DNA from: Gammaproteobacteria bacterium
GTDB taxonomy: Bacteria; Pseudomonadota; Gammaproteobacteria; HyVt-429
DNA length: 64,000 bases
Assembly (NCBI GenBank): GCA_013152415.1
Contig: JAADGI010000029.1
Location: 62,001 to 126,000, forward strand
Reading direction: 5' to 3'
Notes under the pieces: model-generated
Databases searched by the model: none
What the model was told of the DNA's origin: nothing
Seen by the model: the letters and a program-made list of their open reading frames with translations, nothing else
Made by a program: the position numbers and the translations under genes
In this document: piece by piece, positions 11,918-21,362 of the stretch
Position numbering within the stretch: position 1 is the first letter of the stretch
Layout: the number at the start of each line of letters is the position of its first letter

Positions 11918-12648
11918 CGGACCGATACCTTCTTATTTTCACTCAAACCCAGGGCCTCCAACATTTTGGCTGCCGGGCTATAGCCTGCTTGTACCTGGCC
12001 GTCATCATAGACAATCATGGGCGTCCCTCGTACCCCTACCCGCTGACCCAGTTGATAGTGCCGAGTAACCGGATTCTTGCAGGTTTTCATTTCCAGCTTG
12101 CCACCAAACTTGGCCTTGCCCAGGGCATCCACTCTATCTTTTGCACACCACACGGCAACGGACTTCTTGTAGCTGGATGAGCCTTCTCCGGCGCGAGGGA
12201 AAAACATATAGCGCACCCTAAGCCCTGCCGCCACCAACTTAGGGACATCCCTGTGCAATTTTATACAATAAGGGCACTCCACGTCGGTAAACACGGTAAT
12301 GGTACGACGCACTTTTTTAGGCTCGATGATGATCATTTGCGACTCAGGCACGGTATCAATCTCCGTTAGAATCAACTGACCTCGAGTCGCCCCACTCAGG
12401 TTCTGCTTGGTTTTGATATCAATAATGTCACCCAAAAGCAGATGGCGTCCATCGGCACTGACATACATGACCGTAGTACCCATGGTGACCTCATAAAGAC
12501 CCTCCACAGGTGATGGCTTGAGCTTATCCGGCACAAATCCCGGTAATGATTTGGTCAAGCGGGCCTTGAGGGCATCAGCACCGATATCGGCAGCCATCAC
12601 TGGGCTTAACAGGGCAATGGAAATCAACAACGCTATCCAATTTCGCAT
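11914..12648 (-). CDS. dsbC: Thiol:disulfide interchange protein DsbC
   Basis: Periplasmic disulfide isomerase. It has a signal peptide (basic MRNW, hydrophobic ALLISIALL, cleavage after VMA near residue 19), an N-terminal dimerisation domain to about residue 60, then a thioredoxin fold with ECPYC (CPYC 125-128) and the cis-proline loop RGTPMIVYD. Two further cysteines near 169 and 191 are typical of the structural pair in DsbC. The ATG at 12648 is preceded by AAAGGTGAG. The in-frame GTG at 12660 lies within that ribosome site and is less likely. It converges with addA. Confidence 0.95.
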   Translation of the reverse strand: MRNWIALLISIALLSPVMAADIGADALKARLTKSLPGFVPDKLKPSPVEGLYEVTMGTTVMYVSADGRHLLLGDIIDIKTKQNLSGATRGQLILTEIDTVPESQMIIIEPKKVRRTITVFTDVECPYCIKLHRDVPKLVAAGLRVRYMFFPRAGEGSSSYKKSVAVWCAKDRVDALGKAKFGGKLEMKTCKNPVTRHYQLGQRVGVRGTPMIVYDDGQVQAGYSPAAKMLEALGLSENKKVSVR

Positions 12649-13038
12649 AAAACTTCTCACCTTTAATTTTAAGATTACTTACATTATTTACCGTCAAAAA
12701 CCCTGAACCGATTTCATCACAGGCTCCCCTGAAATATGGGTCGCCATGAAAGCGCAAACTGGGGCTTTCACCTTTTCGCCATCCCGGACAAGCTATTGGC
12801 CGTTGATGAGCGAGCCCTTCTGTCCCGCCAAGAACCTGGAATTCACCGAACTCTACCCGGGGTTTCCTTGAGAATGTAGATTCAGACTCAATTGACTGGG
12901 ATCAGTTCCCTTGCTCCAGCCTGCCCGGTGAACCGTGACCGGGGGGCATCCAGCAGGCTGTCAAAAACCGCGTTTTCAGAGGCCTGCTGGCGATACAAGA
13001 TCGTATCGTTGAAAAATACCAGGGGGGTCAATACCCTG
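12649..13038. other. Intergenic gap with a compound hairpin
   Basis: About 390 nt between dsbC and yajQ, both on the minus strand. No credible gene. At 12950-12990 there is CCAGCAGGC paired with GCCTGCTGG, enclosing a second stem AAAAC/GTTTT. The remaining sequence carries the dsbC promoter by position, but I could not assign boxes. Confidence 0.5.
12950..12990. repeat. Nested stem-loop CCAGCAGGC...GCCTGCTGG
   Basis: Outer arms of 9 bp (12950-12958 and 12982-12990) enclose an inner AAAAC-CGC-GTTTT hairpin (12964-12976). No T run follows on either strand, so a Rho-independent terminator is unlikely. A short mobile-element remnant or intergenic repeat is possible. Confidence 0.5.
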
Positions 13039-13524
13039 CTAGTCACGAAAATTGATGTATTGTAAGGGTAGGCCCAACGATTGTTTGTCTAAAATGGCCA
13101 TCACCGACTGGAGATCATCGCGCTTCTTGCCCGTTACCCGGACCCGATCACCTTGGATGCTTGGCTGCACCTTGAGCTTTTGATCCTTGATAATCTTGAC
13201 GATTTTCTTGGCCAGCGGGGCTTCAATCCCCTGCCTGGCCGTCAACACCTGACTCGCCTTACCGTTGGCTATCTGCTCGACCTTCGCCCTTTGCAGACAA
13301 CCAATATCCACATTACGCTTACTGAGACGGTTCTCCAGTATATCCCGCGCCTGCCCTACCTTAAACTCATCATCCGCGTACACGGTAAGCGTTGCCTCCG
13401 CTTGGTCAATCCGGGCATCCGTACCTTTAAAATCAAATCGATTACTGATCTCCCGGTTGGCCTGGTCCACCGCATTGCGGACCTCCTGTATATCAATCTC
13501 CGAAACTACATCAAATGACGGCAT
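13039..13524 (-). CDS. yajQ: YajQ/UPF0234 nucleotide-binding protein
   Basis: 161 residues, the normal length. The start [11 protein letters not shown] and the end LQYINFRD are both family hallmarks, and FKGTDARID plus [24 protein letters not shown] mark the two RNP-like repeats. Members bind nucleotides or RNA, and a Xanthomonas homologue binds cyclic di-GMP. The role here is not known. The frame is open upstream to 13632, but the ATG at 13524 matches the family start. Confidence 0.95.
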   Translation of the reverse strand: MPSFDVVSEIDIQEVRNAVDQANREISNRFDFKGTDARIDQAEATLTVYADDEFKVGQARDILENRLSKRNVDIGCLQRAKVEQIANGKASQVLTARQGIEAPLAKKIVKIIKDQKLKVQPSIQGDRVRVTGKKRDDLQSVMAILDKQSLGLPLQYINFRD

Positions 13525-13741
13525 ATTTACACCTAAATCCAAATTTGAAAATAATCGGCCACAGCCTGCAGGTCCATGTACCGTACAAACTATAATCTGG
13601 ACCATAATGGCCTGGTTCAATGCCCCAAGCACTGGAAAAATAGGTCACTCCACGGTTAAAATGGATCACCCACAGGGCATCACCTAACACTACATTGAAA
13701 TACGATGCCTTTCCCTATTGCAGACTGAGCCACCAACACCT

Positions 13742-15727
13742 ATGCCAACCACTGGTCAACTTGCACTAAAGCCCGGCACTCGCATCCGTACCTTCGAAAT
13801 ACGCGGGGTCTTGGGTTGCGGCGGATTTGGCATCACCTATAAGGCTTGGGACCACCAACTCGAATGCGATGTCGCAATCAAGGAGTATCTGCCCAATTCC
13901 CTGGCCACCCGTAGTGCCAATCATATCACCGTCACCACGGTGACCAAAGCCGATGACGATATGGAGAGTTACGAAATCGGGCTGGAAAAGTTTCTCACCG
14001 AGGCCCGCACCCTGGCCAAATTTCGCAACCCCAGCCTGGTCGGGGTAAAACAATTTATCAGCGAGAATGGTACGGCCTACATGGTCATGGAATATGAACG
14101 TGGAGAGAGTCTGGCCAATACCATTAAGTCAAACCAGATGCCGATGCCAGAGAATCAGCTGAACAATATCCTCACACGTCTGCTCAACGGCCTCAACGAA
14201 TTGCATTCCCACAAGATCCTGCATCGTGATATCAAGCCCGCCAATATCTATATTCGTGAGAATGGCGACCCCGTGTTACTGGACTTCGGCTCAGCCCGCG
14301 AAACCCTGCGCGACCGTACCGCCAACCAGGAGATGACCAGCATGGTAACCCTGGGCTACGCACCCTACGAGCAGTACAACAAAAGAGGGCGCCAGGGCCC
14401 ATGGACCGATTTGTACTCTCTCGGTGCAACGCTCTATTACTGCGTTACCGGCAAAAAACCTGTCGACGGTATGGACCGCTATCTGGCAACCAAAGATGGC
14501 TGGCCTGACCCCCTGCAATCGGCGGTCGAACAAACCAATGGGCAATACAACAGCCCGTTACCCCAGATTATTGACTGGTTGCTCAGAATCGAGATTGCCG
14601 ATCGTCCGCAAAACACCCAAGAGGTGATCGGTGCCCTAAAAAATGGAAACGCGATCCCACAATTCGAAACTGACATCACTGTAATGTCACCCACCAAAGA
14701 ACGAGGTGATGCAGGTGGTGAAACTATCCTGCTGGCTCGCGGTGATGACGATGACGGCAGTCGTTCCAATATTCCTCGGAACTTGGGCAAGCTACAATCT
14801 GCCACAACAAATCTACTCCATCGCCTTGGGCAAAAATCTACCTATAGCCATAACAAATTACTAGCGGGGATGCCTCAATTCATTGCCCAACTGCGCCAGG
14901 GACAGTTTGGCTGGCAACATGCGCTGGCTGCAACCGGAACGTTGCTTGCGTTGGCAGTCATCATCCCTCTTGTCATTACTTTGCGCATCAATGCCAAACT
15001 GCCGGAATTTATTGCCCAAGCCGGCAAGCAGGGCACCCAACTTGATATTCAGATCGACGACGTATCTACCTCATGGCTGGGTGGCAATGTTAAGTTAAAC
15101 GGTATACGCATCGCCAACCCGGAAGGTTATCAAAGCAAATACCTGATTACCGCAGAAGAAATCACGATGACTTTCAGCAACACCTTCTGGTGGACCAGCG
15201 ACAATGTACAAATTGATGAGATTTCCGTATCACCCATGCAGGTCAGCTACGAGCGTCACCAGAAAAGCCGCCGCTCCAACCTTATCGTGAGCAACGAGCT
15301 GATTCGATCGGCCACAGACGACCCGGTGGATAGCAACACGGTGGTTATCGGCCAATTCAATTCTATCGGTGGTGAGATTCAAGCGGTCAGTTTCCCTAAG
15401 TCCGCTGAGGTGGTCACCAGCCCCCTGTCTGCCTTGGACCTGAATAATATCGGCACGGAACAACCCCTGTTGACGTCCAAGGCCATAGGCCAGATCTTAT
15501 CAGGTGTTGTGGATCACGCCATCGGTGTCGCCAAATCCTCGCGAGCACTGCGTCGAGCAACTCTAGGCGCCAAAGCCAGAACCAGCAAAAAGAAACCCGG
15601 CACAAATAAGGCGGGGAAACAAGGCGCCCAGGGAGGAGAAACCCCCAGCTTTGCCGACAAACTCAAGACTCTGCTAAGCACCCCGCCCTCTGAAAGTACT
15701 AGCGGCTCCGATGACGAAGATTTATGA
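13742..15727 (+). CDS. Ser/Thr protein kinase with AsmA-like periplasmic domain
   Basis: About 661 residues. A PknB-type kinase domain fills residues about 15-280: glycine loop GCGGFG (25-30), VAIKEYL with catalytic Lys47, HRDIKPAN with Asp163, DFGSA (181-183) and the bacterial activation-segment motif GYAPYEQY. After a linker to about 390, one membrane helix (392-415) leads to a C-terminal part resembling the AsmA/DUF748 start module: IDDVSTSWLGGNVKLNGI, then an ITMTFS...ISVSPMQVSYE strand. The tail is basic, then acidic. An in-frame TTG at 13718 is an alternative start and neither start has a strong ribosome site. An FHA protein follows on the same strand, suggesting a phosphothreonine relay. 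Confidence 0.88.
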   Translation: MPTTGQLALKPGTRIRTFEIRGVLGCGGFGITYKAWDHQLECDVAIKEYLPNSLATRSANHITVTTVTKADDDMESYEIGLEKFLTEARTLAKFRNPSLVGVKQFISENGTAYMVMEYERGESLANTIKSNQMPMPENQLNNILTRLLNGLNELHSHKILHRDIKPANIYIRENGDPVLLDFGSARETLRDRTANQEMTSMVTLGYAPYEQYNKRGRQGPWTDLYSLGATLYYCVTGKKPVDGMDRYLATKDGWPDPLQSAVEQTNGQYNSPLPQIIDWLLRIEIADRPQNTQEVIGALKNGNAIPQFETDITVMSPTKERGDAGGETILLARGDDDDGSRSNIPRNLGKLQSATTNLLHRLGQKSTYSHNKLLAGMPQFIAQLRQGQFGWQHALAATGTLLALAVIIPLVITLRINAKLPEFIAQAGKQGTQLDIQIDDVSTSWLGGNVKLNGIRIANPEGYQSKYLITAEEITMTFSNTFWWTSDNVQIDEISVSPMQVSYERHQKSRRSNLIVSNELIRSATDDPVDSNTVVIGQFNSIGGEIQAVSFPKSAEVVTSPLSALDLNNIGTEQPLLTSKAIGQILSGVVDHAIGVAKSSRALRRATLGAKARTSKKKPGTNKAGKQGAQGGETPSFADKLKTLLSTPPSESTSGSDDEDL

Positions 15728-15904
15728 TTGTCTGCATGAAATTCACCGCCACCCCCCAACCGACTTGTGACTGCCGGGGATTTGTGGGTACTATATTCGT
15801 GACATTGCTGCTGCCCTTTTCAAGGGCACAGTCAAAAAAATACGACCAGAAACAACTTGATCAGCAGTGTTTATGAGCAAGATAAATCCTTTTACATTAA
15901 AATA

Positions 15905-16573
15905 ATGTCAAAATTAATTCTAAGCCTTAACGGTACTCAGGTCGGTGAATACCCGCTCGATAAGGACCGCATCACTATTGGTCGGCGGCCCGAACAGGAT
16001 ATCCATATCGATAATCTCGCCATCAGTGGCGAACACGCAGCCATCGTCAATATTTACAATTATCATTTCATCGAAGACATGGGGAGCACCAACGGTACTA
16101 TCGTCAACGACAAAGAAATCAAAAAGCAAGTTTTAAATCATAATGACATCATCCAGCTTGGGAAATATGAGCTGAAATATATCAATCCCAAGGCGGCTCA
16201 GACCAATGACCTGGAAAAGACCGTGGTCATCCGGCCCAACACAGTTGATGGGGAGAATAAACCGGAGGAAGGCATTGCCTTTACCGGAGTTGATGAAGAA
16301 AAAACGACTGCGGCCCCGGCATGGTTGGAAATGCATAGTGGCCCCACTAAAGGGAAGCGGCTTAATCTTACAATGGCCTCTACTACCATTGGACGCCAAG
16401 GATCCCAACTTGCAGTGATCACCCGTCAGACAGAGGGCTATTACATCAGCAGCGGTGGCGGCAAGACCAAACCTATCGTCAACGGGCAACCCGTCGACAC
16501 CATGCTGTTACTGCAAAACGGTGACACACTGAACCTGGACACCATCCAGATGACCTTCAAAATAAAAGTCTAG
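15905..16573 (+). CDS. Protein with two FHA domains
   Basis: 222 residues, cytosolic. The first FHA domain (about residues 6-85) has all main phosphothreonine-binding positions: IGRRPEQ, SGEHA and GSTNGT. The second (about 135-222) keeps TTIGRQG, VNGQ and LQNGDTL but lacks the S-x-x-H and N-G-T signature, so it is probably structural. I chose the ATG at 15905 because MSKLILSLNG begins the first strand; the frame is open to a TTG at 15857. It lies about 180 nt after the kinase gene on the same strand and is the obvious candidate reader or substrate of that kinase. It converges with the FHA-cyclase gene at 26 nt. Confidence 0.9.
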   Translation: MSKLILSLNGTQVGEYPLDKDRITIGRRPEQDIHIDNLAISGEHAAIVNIYNYHFIEDMGSTNGTIVNDKEIKKQVLNHNDIIQLGKYELKYINPKAAQTNDLEKTVVIRPNTVDGENKPEEGIAFTGVDEEKTTAAPAWLEMHSGPTKGKRLNLTMASTTIGRQGSQLAVITRQTEGYYISSGGGKTKPIVNGQPVDTMLLLQNGDTLNLDTIQMTFKIKV

Positions 16574-16599
16574 TCCCTGTAAGCACCAAACCACCTGAA

Positions 16600-17559
16600 C
16601 TATTCTGCTCGGCGTGTAATCGTCTCGTCGTCAACATCGACACCCAACACCTGACCCACCTCCTGCCATGTCAGGGCACATACTTCCACCTCTCCCCTCT
16701 TCCCTTTGACCTCAATACTGCGTTCCTTACCCTGCCAACCGGCTTCAGGGAGACAACTGTAGGCTGTTTTGCTCATGACAACATTCCGATTGAGCACCTT
16801 ACTCGCGGTCTCCAGCCGAAATGCCAAATTGACCGCATCACCCAAAGCGGTGTTATCGGTCCCAATACCCACCGCCGCATGGCCGGTGTTGATTCCGACC
16901 CCAATAGATAACTCACGGTTAATCTCAGGATGATTGTTGCTCATCTTTTTTGTGGTTGCATTAATAGCCAAGGCAGCATTCAGTGCGCTATGCATAGTAT
17001 CCACAAGCTCTCCTTCGCCATCCCAACGGGCATAGACACAGTCACCAATAAATTTATCCACCATACCATCATTCATTTCAATATCATCATTGACGGACCG
17101 AAACCACTGCGCCATCATTTTTGTTAATGTCGCGATCGGGACCTGCTCCGACATTGCCGTATAACCACGAATATCGGCCACCAAAATAGTGATGAGCTTG
17201 ATATCCGTTACTGTCGCCAGCATCGTGCGCTCGGACGCATCCACAGAGTCGGGCAACTCACCTGACCTTTCTAACTGGAATACAATGGTAGTTTGTCCTA
17301 TTTTAATCTCATCACCATCTTTCAACAATTGGGGCGTGGCAATACGACGACCGTTCACAAAACTACCGTTTGAACTGCCCACATCGATAAGATAATAATC
17401 ACCTTCCCCAAGGCGCCGTATCATGCCGTGGTTCCTGGATACCAGTTTTTCATCTATAACAATGGTATTGTTCTTGTCACGGCCCACGGTCATGATGGGC
17501 TCTGCCACCATTTCCAGGTTTTTACCACTACTCAATTTAATTAACAGCAATGCGTCCAT
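16600..17559 (-). CDS. FHA-domain class III adenylate cyclase
   Basis: 319 residues, soluble. Residues about 20-92 form an intact FHA domain (VGRDKNN, SRNHG, GSSNGSFVNG). Residues about 120-305 form a class III nucleotide cyclase: metal ligands Asp129 (LVADIRGYT) and Asp173 (KFIGD), adenine-selecting Lys169 and Thr237, and transition-state Asn244 and Arg248 in GDAVNLAFRLE. All catalytic positions are present, so it should make cAMP. The FHA domain implies control by a phosphorylated partner. Next to a kinase and an FHA protein, a kinase-to-cAMP pathway is a reasonable inference, not shown. Confidence 0.92.
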   Translation of the reverse strand: MDALLLIKLSSGKNLEMVAEPIMTVGRDKNNTIVIDEKLVSRNHGMIRRLGEGDYYLIDVGSSNGSFVNGRRIATPQLLKDGDEIKIGQTTIVFQLERSGELPDSVDASERTMLATVTDIKLITILVADIRGYTAMSEQVPIATLTKMMAQWFRSVNDDIEMNDGMVDKFIGDCVYARWDGEGELVDTMHSALNAALAINATTKKMSNNHPEINRELSIGVGINTGHAAVGIGTDNTALGDAVNLAFRLETASKVLNRNVVMSKTAYSCLPEAGWQGKERSIEVKGKRGEVEVCALTWQEVGQVLGVDVDDETITRRAE

Positions 17560-17616
17560 TGAAATAAGATTTAAACCCTGACGGCCCTGTAATTTACAAT
17601 CATCATACTCTCCATG

Positions 17617-18894
17617 CTAATCAACTAACGCTGTCTTTTCACCCTCTGATCGACCGATCACTACGGCGGCGCAGGAGTCACTAAACACATTCACCGAAGT
17701 GCGGCACATATCCAGCACTCGATCTACCGCCAGTATCAACCCTACCCCCTCTGCCGGCAAGCCCACAGAGGTTAAAATAACCACAATCGCCACCAAACTG
17801 GCAGAAGGCACACCTGCCACACCGATGGATGTAAGCAAAGCAACCAGTACAATTGTAAATTGCACTGCAAAACCCAGCTCAATCCCATAGGCCTGAGCAA
17901 TGAACATAGCCGCCACACACTCATAAAGTGCAGTACCGTCCATATTGACCGTTGCCCCCAATGGCAACACAAAACTGCTGGTCCGATTGGATACCCCGGC
18001 ATTTTTCTCCACACACTCCATGGTCAAAGGCAGGGTTGCCGATGATGAGCTGGTCGAGAAGGCCATGAGCATCGCCGGGGCCATCGCCTGATAATGACGC
18101 TTGGGGTTAACCCGGGCAACAAAAAATAACAACAACGGCATGACGACAAACATATGTACCGCCAATGCAGTGATAACCGTGGCGAAAAATACCGCCAAAG
18201 GCGCAAATGCGGCAAATCCTGTCGATGCCACTACTTTTGCTACCAGGGCAAATACCCCAATGGGGGCAAATTGCATCACCCAGCCCGTAATACGCATCAT
18301 GACATCGAACACACCCTGCCAGAAATGACGCAAAGTGCTACCGCCGGGCTCCGGTACCTTGATCATAAAAAAGCCGAACAATAGACAGAAAAAGATCAGC
18401 CCCAGCATCTGACCATTGGCAGCGGCGGCGATCACATTGGTGGGTACCATCCTGATAAAAAGGTCTACCACATCAGATGCCCCACGTTGCTCGGCGTTGG
18501 CGATGATTGAGCCCGCATCTTCAGACAGACCGAGCAGGTGTTTGGCCGGCTGACCGTCGACAATACCGGGGGCAAACAAATTGACCAGAAAAAGCCCCAC
18601 CAAAATAGCGATAAGACTGGTGGAGAAATAGTACAAGATAGTCTTGCCACCAAGACGTCCCACCCCACCACTCGCCCCGGCACCGACGATACCGGTGATA
18701 ATGGAGGCGGCAATCAAGGGCACAATGAGCATCTTCAGGGCATTGAGGAACAAGGCCCCGAGAAACGCATACACCGAATAGAACGTCACCCCGAATACAC
18801 TGGCATCCTTACCTGTAAACCAACCTGCCAGTACCGCCAACACCAAGGCAATAACAATCTGCCAGTGTAATTTTATTTTAATCACGCAAAACAT
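17617..18894 (-). CDS. Dicarboxylate/amino acid:cation symporter
   Basis: Inner-membrane secondary transporter of the DAACS (GltP/DctA) family, 425 residues and about eight membrane helices plus two re-entrant loops. The serine-rich hairpin FSTSSSSATLPL and the substrate/cation motif NMDGTALYE are both intact, followed by VAGVPSASLV and the D-x-x-x-D-M-x-R-T-x-x-N-V segment. It uses sodium or proton gradients; the substrate cannot be told from sequence. The ATG at 18894 lies within a few bases of GGAGGGAG. A GTG nine bases inside has better spacing and is a possible start. A TTG at 18909 is unlikely. Confidence 0.93.
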   Translation of the reverse strand: MFCVIKIKLHWQIVIALVLAVLAGWFTGKDASVFGVTFYSVYAFLGALFLNALKMLIVPLIAASIITGIVGAGASGGVGRLGGKTILYYFSTSLIAILVGLFLVNLFAPGIVDGQPAKHLLGLSEDAGSIIANAEQRGASDVVDLFIRMVPTNVIAAAANGQMLGLIFFCLLFGFFMIKVPEPGGSTLRHFWQGVFDVMMRITGWVMQFAPIGVFALVAKVVASTGFAAFAPLAVFFATVITALAVHMFVVMPLLLFFVARVNPKRHYQAMAPAMLMAFSTSSSSATLPLTMECVEKNAGVSNRTSSFVLPLGATVNMDGTALYECVAAMFIAQAYGIELGFAVQFTIVLVALLTSIGVAGVPSASLVAIVVILTSVGLPAEGVGLILAVDRVLDMCRTSVNVFSDSCAAVVIGRSEGEKTALVD

Positions 18895-18954
18895 CTCCCT
18901 CCACAACAAAGGCCTAACCCTGTTGAATCACTGGCCATTGTCCAGATTATTCGC

Positions 18955-20079
18955 TTATTTGCGGTTAAACAGCCCCTTTAGCTGTCCTTCGAGGCCACCT
19001 TTACTCTCGGCTTTGTCCCCGTCCTTATTGCCGAATAATTTTTTGCTGATTTCTTTCATCACAACCGACTTGCCCACCGCCTTAACCAGTTGTTCGGTGA
19101 TTTGGCGAACACAACTCACCCGCGCCTGATCGATTCGATCTATGTTTCCACTCAGGCTGCACACAAAGCCAGGCAGCTTGTTGTTTTCGGTATATTCCTT
19201 GACCGCACCAGCAGGGGCCCCCATAAATTTTCCTTTGTCGCTGGAAAATTTAATATTGCCGAGGGTTGTTTTAATGTTGGTAACATGATCTTTGTTCTTG
19301 ATCTTGGTCTGAATTCTGAGATCCAAGGTACCATCGGACAGTCTGGCGGTGGTTTTTTTGCTTCGGTAATAAGGCTCCGCATGGGGCAGAAAAATATCTG
19401 CCAGCTCCATCTCCAGATCGCCGGAGTTCGTCACCGGGTCATACCAGCCGGATAGCTCAAACCTGCCTTCACGGGGACCTTCAAGTTTCATGGATATATC
19501 CAACGGCATCTTGGTGGAAACAGGAGGAACACTGATGTCACCGATCTCGATATTCACGTCTTTGATCTTGAATTGGGCATAGGGCCGACCCACTGATTTG
19601 TCGACAAAATCACCACGCCCGTCATTTATCTCCACTTTAGCAATGTAGATAGCGAAGGCATCGCCCTCGGCAGCAGCCTGTTCAGCTTCGGGTTGGCTGT
19701 CCCCAGCCTCCGGGGCGGTGGGTTGTGGAATGGGCAAGACCACCTCACCGTCACCTTTTATCTCGATATAGACGTAGGGCTCGTCGATGGTGACCGAGCT
19801 GACTTTAAAGGTATCACTGAAAATGGACGACAGGCTGGGTTTGACCTTGATGGATTTCGATTCTAGCAGCACTTTACCTGCCGCCGAGCTGTACTTGACC
19901 GCCGTCAACTCAATACTGTTCCAACCCACATCCAAATCACCAAAGCTAAGGTTGGGCACCTGATCTTCAACGATCCCTCGAGCGATACTCGACAGATTGT
20001 TATAAGCAATCACCATAATGGCGATCAGAGTCAGGACAACGACACCGGCAATGATGCCAATCTTTTTTGTTCCATCCAT
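18955..20079 (-). CDS. AsmA/DUF748-like membrane-anchored protein
   Basis: 374 residues. One N-terminal membrane helix (about residues 6-27) is followed by a periplasmic beta-rich region that matches the AsmA/DUF748 type: the LSFGDLDVGWNSIELTAVKY and TFKVSSVTIDEPYVYIEI strands, then DVNIEIGDISVPP. A proline/alanine/glutamate-rich spacer sits near residue 130. The C-terminal 30 residues are lysine/glycine-rich. The ATG at 20079 follows GGGGATAAAAAG; a GTG at 20124 is in frame. AsmA relatives act in lipid transport or envelope assembly; this one is uncharacterised. It shares the fold of the kinase C-terminus 4 kb away. Confidence 0.75.
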   Translation of the reverse strand: MDGTKKIGIIAGVVVLTLIAIMVIAYNNLSSIARGIVEDQVPNLSFGDLDVGWNSIELTAVKYSSAAGKVLLESKSIKVKPSLSSIFSDTFKVSSVTIDEPYVYIEIKGDGEVVLPIPQPTAPEAGDSQPEAEQAAAEGDAFAIYIAKVEINDGRGDFVDKSVGRPYAQFKIKDVNIEIGDISVPPVSTKMPLDISMKLEGPREGRFELSGWYDPVTNSGDLEMELADIFLPHAEPYYRSKKTTARLSDGTLDLRIQTKIKNKDHVTNIKTTLGNIKFSSDKGKFMGAPAGAVKEYTENNKLPGFVCSLSGNIDRIDQARVSCVRQITEQLVKAVGKSVVMKEISKKLFGNKDGDKAESKGGLEGQLKGLFNRK

Positions 20080-20483
20080 CTTTTTATCCCCGTTTAATTT
20101 AACGGTCACCCTCAAAGGCGACACAAGTGTTGGTACTGGGTCGGCGTATTCTTTGCCTCTTTGTCGATATTAAGCTAAATCATAAGGCAACTGTGACCCA
20201 AAAAACAGCGTGGGCCAATAACCCCGACCATCGGCTAACCCTAAGCACCGGTAGCAGCGGTCAGTCGGTCAAGAGAGTTGGGTATCAACCGCCCCGCAGC
20301 CCACCCCGAACATGCTTAAGTGCAGCACCCCGATTGATCGAAAGAATATTGATATTTGCCCACTGCACAAGCCTCTAAATAACCCGACATCCGCACGACA
20401 ACACGCTTACTGACTGGACTTCGACCGGCAAATGACCATAATCAGGATGCGTATACAGACCAATAGGCCAAACACATAGCGAC
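20080..20483. other. Divergent intergenic region
   Basis: About 400 nt between the AsmA-like gene (minus) and the transglycosylase gene (plus). It must hold both promoters. No gene, tRNA, strong hairpin or recognisable operator was found. Confidence 0.4.
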
Positions 20484-21131
20484 ATGGGCACCAAGAAACA
20501 AATCCAAGGTTTGCAGATGGCCGCCCTGTGCTTTGTCTGTTTCGGCCTCACTATTAGCAACGCCGAGGCTCGCCTGTATGTCTACACCACGCCAGACGGC
20601 TCACGCACCATTACCGACCATCCCTTGCACGGAAAAGGCTATCGGCTTTTGTTTAGCAACCAGGGCCCCGAGCATATAGGGGCCATAGCCGCCGGACGTC
20701 AGACCACACCCACCCAACCCAAGCGCAACTACACCGTTATGTACGACCCCCTGATACGGCGGGTTGCCAAAAAACAGCGCATTGAACCGGCCCTGCTCAA
20801 GGCCATCATCCACGTGGAATCGGGGTTTAATGCCCGTGCGGTATCCAAGAAAGGGGCCTCGGGTCTCATGCAACTGATGCCGGCCACGGCAAAACGCTAC
20901 GGGGTAAAAAACATCTTTGACCCCACCGAGAACGTTCACGCCGGGGCGAAATACCTGAATGACCTGATGCGCCTGTACCACAATAACAAGCGACTGGCGC
21001 TGGCCGCCTACAATGCTGGTGAAGGATCGGTGAAAAAATATCGCGGCATCCCCCCCTACAGCGAAACCCGCAACTACATCAATAAAGTCCTGGTCATGGC
21101 CAACCGCTATACCGCCAAATATTACTGGTAA
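20484..21131 (+). CDS. Lytic transglycosylase (SLT) with N-terminal DUF4124
   Basis: 215 residues, exported. A signal peptide (MGTKKQ, then hydrophobic MAALCFVCFGLTIS, cleavage near AEA) is followed by a short DUF4124-like strand pair (YVYTTPDGSRTITDHPL). The soluble lytic transglycosylase fold starts near residue 95. The catalytic glutamate is Glu112 in HVESGFN, followed by KGASGLMQLMPATA and the AYNAGEGSV and Y-x-x-K-V motifs. It cleaves glycan strands in peptidoglycan to 1,6-anhydro ends. It appears to be a single-gene unit. Confidence 0.93.
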   Translation: MGTKKQIQGLQMAALCFVCFGLTISNAEARLYVYTTPDGSRTITDHPLHGKGYRLLFSNQGPEHIGAIAAGRQTTPTQPKRNYTVMYDPLIRRVAKKQRIEPALLKAIIHVESGFNARAVSKKGASGLMQLMPATAKRYGVKNIFDPTENVHAGAKYLNDLMRLYHNNKRLALAAYNAGEGSVKKYRGIPPYSETRNYINKVLVMANRYTAKYYW

Positions 21132-21202
21132 CTCCGACACAGTCCACAGCATCCAGCTCTTTGCCGTAAAGAGGAATTGTAGGGGCGGAAATTGGCCGGG
21201 TG

Positions 21203-21272
21203 TAACGTTTGACCCCACCTACATGGCGCATGTCTGCAAGCCATAGTGCACGGTCATTTTACAACGTTTGAC
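21203..21272 (+). repeat. Two direct copies of AACGTTTGACC
   Basis: The 11-mer occurs at about 21202-21212 and again at about 21262-21272, 60 nt apart (near six helical turns), upstream of the zinc-ribbon gene. It could be a pair of regulator sites; no known regulator matches. Confidence 0.35.
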
Positions 21273-21362
21273 CGATTTATTGACCTCCCTCAAAGACACC
21301 GAACCCACCTGGGTGTAGGATGATGGGCGTTAAATGAGTGATGTCTATCTAAGGAGGCAGTC

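Noticed and set aside
20127-20378. 83-codon frame in the gap before the transglycosylase
   Set aside because: No ribosome site and residues look random; treated as intergenic.
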